Assembly: GCF_003261175.1 (NCBI RefSeq)
Contig: NZ_QLNP01000104.1
Span: 34,804-98,803 of the forward strand
Direction: 5' to 3'
Length of the DNA: 64,000 bases
DNA from: Arthrobacter globiformis
Lineage (GTDB): Bacteria; Actinomycetota; Actinomycetes; Actinomycetales; Micrococcaceae
In this document: positions 59,817 to 64,000 of the stretch, piece by piece
Numbering within the stretch: position 1 is the stretch's first letter
Layout of the letters: each line of letters opens with the position of its first letter
Program-made: the position numbers and the translations under genes
The notes under the pieces: generated by a model
The model's input: the letters and a program-made list of their open reading frames with translations, nothing else
Told to the model about the DNA's origin: nothing
The model's database searches: none

Positions 59817-61388
59817 ATGGTAACGAACCTGCTGCAGGCACGTGTTTTGGAGCAGATAGAGGCTTGGACGCCGTGGGACAGGCGGGTATGGCACACAGGA
59901 ACTGTGCTGGCCCTACAAGAGCTTGTGGAAGCGTCGAGCTGGTCTGTTAGAGGGGTGCTCTCCGACTCGGCGGTGCAATGGTTAAGGTCCAGCCTCTTGC
60001 CAGAGCTTGGGCGTGACCAAGGATTAGCAAACCCAGCGACCAGGGCTCAGCTTGAGGCAATTCTCAAGCAACCGCTGAACTACGCCAGCCAGCGCCGCCG
60101 ACAACTTGAGCGGATTACCGAGTACGTGGCTGAACACTACCTCGACGGTTGGTTCGAGGCAGCCAGAAAAGGATCGGTCCATCTTGAGCGGGGCTCCCGC
60201 TATATGGCCTCTTACGCTCTTGACTTGGGATTCCACCCCGAATACTTGAGGAAGGTTCTTCGCACACATTCGGGAAATAGTGAAGAAGATCTTATCGAGG
60301 AACTCCGAGGTCTGGCTGCCCGCCCAACCACTGCGTTCACAGGGTGGGTCCTCCTGTCGGACGTACCCGAGCGGGCGCTGATGGAACAACGTTCGTCATG
60401 GATCGATCCGACAGACGTGGCCCGACTAATGCGCAGCATCGGCGAGCAGCCACCGCGCGATCAGTCTGGTGGGCTCTGGTTCGAAGTCTGTGCAAGGGAC
60501 GAAATCGCGGCCGCTGAGCAAGTGCGGTCCCAGCTGGAGAGATTGCTGAGCAGGACTCGCTTTCTCCGTGTATCCAAGCCGCTTTCCTATGATCCCAAGT
60601 GGTGGCGGGAAAAGGGAAAACCTATTTCCCTTAGAGCCCGTGGTCCAGCTATCAACGCAATGTCACTAGCGAAGTCTGGACTGCTGTACGAGGACCGCCT
60701 GGCCGGCGACGCACACGGCAAGATCGACGATGCCTTCGAACTGGCTTCTCATCTGATTGGATCACCCGCGCCGGTAGCCGTGTCGAATGCATGGGCAGCA
60801 CTAGAGTCCCTCCTGATCGATCCCGGCGAGTCGGACCAGTCCGTTGGAGGAAAAGTAATTGTGGCAACTCGGGCGGCCAAGATACTAGCCACTGCTTGGC
60901 CTCGTGCTGAATTCACGCGTATGAGCTACCGACTGCTTAAATCGTCCTCGCTCGACTCGAAAATTCGATCAAGCCTCGATGAAATCGGGGACGACAATGT
61001 CCGTCGCTGCGCCTTGCTGTTGCAACACTGGGATCAAATCGAAAACACTGCCGATCTAAGCCTAGGAGACCAGGCCGCGGTGCAGAGAATCGCCCAGCTC
61101 AAGCAAAATCCACAAGCGGTCTTGGGACGCGTGGAAGGGTATATGGCTGGAGCACTTCGAAGGCTGTATCGCCATCGAAACCTTGTAATGCATGGGGGCG
61201 AGCTACGACCAGTTGCGCTCTCCGCGACTATCAGGACGACAGGGCCACTGGTTGGTGCTCTCCTGGATCGGTTGGCAGTCGCCGCGCATCTTCGACGCGA
61301 GGACCCGCTTCATGCCATAGCGCGTACCGAGGTAGCACTGCAATCCATCAAGTCAACCAAGGATCTGACTTTCCTCCTGGAAATGTAG
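59817..61388 (+). CDS. Large unknown protein with Apea-like HEPN C-terminus
   Basis: 523 aa; ATG at 59817 with GAGGGGTG upstream. No membrane or signal segment. The last 170 residues resemble the Apea-like HEPN group: a helix SNAWAALESLLIDPGE (about 325-340), a long helical stretch, then MAGALRRLYRHRNLVMHGG with the R-x4-H catalytic pattern (R454-N-L-V-M-H459). HEPN proteins often are RNases in toxin-antitoxin and phage-defence systems. The N-terminal 300 residues are not recognised. It stands alone, lower in GC than its neighbours, next to an IS21 element. Confidence 0.7.
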   Translation: MVTNLLQARVLEQIEAWTPWDRRVWHTGTVLALQELVEASSWSVRGVLSDSAVQWLRSSLLPELGRDQGLANPATRAQLEAILKQPLNYASQRRRQLERITEYVAEHYLDGWFEAARKGSVHLERGSRYMASYALDLGFHPEYLRKVLRTHSGNSEEDLIEELRGLAARPTTAFTGWVLLSDVPERALMEQRSSWIDPTDVARLMRSIGEQPPRDQSGGLWFEVCARDEIAAAEQVRSQLERLLSRTRFLRVSKPLSYDPKWWREKGKPISLRARGPAINAMSLAKSGLLYEDRLAGDAHGKIDDAFELASHLIGSPAPVAVSNAWAALESLLIDPGESDQSVGGKVIVATRAAKILATAWPRAEFTRMSYRLLKSSSLDSKIRSSLDEIGDDNVRRCALLLQHWDQIENTADLSLGDQAAVQRIAQLKQNPQAVLGRVEGYMAGALRRLYRHRNLVMHGGELRPVALSATIRTTGPLVGALLDRLAVAAHLRREDPLHAIARTEVALQSIKSTKDLTFLLEM

Positions 61389-61858
61389 ATGTAGTCCCGG
61401 AATTCAGGAAGTCGGTGGCCACGAGATTCTACCCCTCGAATTGGCAGCAATCAGTGGCTCCGTGGGCGGTTTCGTCCGGCCCGTCGTTGGTCGATGCGTC
61501 ACGCGTACTGGGAAAACGGTACGCGTACCCGAAGTGTCATCACATTGATTCGCGCGCCGAACTAGCCTGCTCCAGCTCACCGAAGCACGGCGTTGCGGCG
61601 GGGGAAACAGGTCCCCCGCCGTAGTGACTATGCGGGGATCTTCGAGAAGCACGTTGTTTTGGATCCCTTGTGGACACGTGTCTGGGATCCAGCAGACGAA
61701 GACTTCGACAACCGACATATTTCGGCAGAGCCCTCGGCATCACCCGACATGGAGCCAGAAAGCGCTGGAACTCTGACGACGTCTCTGTGCCTGCGCGGTG
61801 TCGGACTTGGCCCGATCCTGCCCAGCGTTTAACTCCACGAAATGGAAGAGGCCTAGCC
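61389..61858. other. Gene-free stretch between the HEPN gene and IS21
   Basis: 470 bp. Several short frames but none convincing. It carries a strong inverted repeat (61501-61526) and ends exactly at the left end of the IS. Confidence 0.45.
61501..61526. repeat. Inverted repeat
   Basis: ACGCGTAC (61501-61508) and GTACGCGT (61519-61526) are perfect 8-bp arms around a 10-bp A-rich centre. Confidence 0.75.
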
Positions 61859-61884
61859 TGTCAGCGATGGTCGAAAAGTGAGCC
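61859..61884 (+). repeat. IS21 left terminal inverted repeat
   Basis: Begins TGTCAGCGATGGTCG and ends GTGAGCC; pairs with the right end at 21 of 26 bases. An inner copy, GGTGGAAAAGTGAGCC, lies at 61893-61908. Confidence 0.8.
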
Positions 61885-61921
61885 GTTTCGCGGGTGGAAA
61901 AGTGAGCCACTTTGACGTTGG

Positions 61922-63927
<2,006 letters not shown>

Positions 63928-63974
63928 CCACCCAATCGTTTGAAACGGGTGGCTCAGTTTTCAACCGTCACAAT

Positions 63975-64000
63975 GGTTCAGTTTTCGACCGTCACCGACA
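63975..64000 (-). repeat. IS21 right terminal inverted repeat
   Basis: Read inward it begins TGTCGGTGACGGTCG and ends CTGAACC. It stops at the very last base of the window. Confidence 0.78.

Overview
The window is high-GC actinobacterial DNA, most likely from the Arthrobacter/Pseudarthrobacter/Paenarthrobacter group (Micrococcaceae). Reasons: dense GC-rich coding, a head-to-tail oleA / fused oleBC / oleD cluster of the kind known in Micrococcus and Arthrobacter, a GH91 difructose-anhydride enzyme (a family studied mostly in Arthrobacter), the actinobacterial markers MSMEG_4193-type phosphomutase, SCO1664 and DUF3090, and many catabolic cassettes typical of soil arthrobacters. No rRNA, tRNA or CRISPR array was recognised.

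Layout. 0-3.5 kb: three consecutive exported phospho(di)esterases (PhoD end, phosphodiester glycosidase, GlpQ-like), probably for scavenging phosphate or teichoic acid. 3.6-7.0 kb: housekeeping or accessory singletons (SRPBCC, helicase-associated repeats, universal stress protein, VOC, small membrane protein, APH-like kinase). 7.05-15.2 kb: IclR regulator divergent from an eight-gene catabolic operon with a tripartite tricarboxylate transporter (TctB-TctA-TctC), an RraA-type aldolase, a DUF1932 dehydrogenase, a TRAP-type large permease, a small membrane protein and a cyclase-family hydrolase. Two matching palindromes flank its promoter. A 29-codon stump of an aldo/keto reductase at 15.2 kb looks like a recombination scar. 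15.3-24.5 kb: aldo/keto reductase and XRE regulator, a STAS-like small protein, a VWA/AAA+ pair, phosphomutase plus SCO1664, and an MDR oxidoreductase with a divergent TetR.

24.5-29.2 kb (minus strand): oleA-oleBC-oleD, making long-chain olefins by head-to-head condensation of fatty acyl-CoAs. 29.4-36.9 kb: an ABC importer without its own ATPase, a LacI regulator, a cytoplasmic GH32 and a cytoplasmic GH91, which together read as an operon for uptake and hydrolysis of difructose anhydride. A LacI-type operator sits on its promoter. 37-45 kb: MFS transporter, small membrane proteins, LysR, a 49-aa lmo0937-type protein, an amino-acid permease, and an uncharacterised large protein overlapping an SDR. 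45-48.7 kb: LysR plus a glycine-betaine-demethylase-like Rieske oxygenase and its reductase. 48.7-49.7 kb: DUF3090, separated by 26 kb from its usual partners and flanked by broken reading frames.

50-57 kb: a secreted metallophosphoesterase, then a tricarballylate-type locus (tcuA and GntR, divergent from tctC-tctB-tctA) with duplicated operator-like repeats between them. 57.2-58.9 kb: a three-gene stress-type operon around a baeRF2/Rv2629-like protein. 58.9-64 kb: a visibly less GC-rich accessory tract with a large gene-free stretch, a 523-aa protein with an Apea-like HEPN signature (a possible RNase or defence protein) and a complete IS21-family element whose right inverted repeat ends at the last base of the window.
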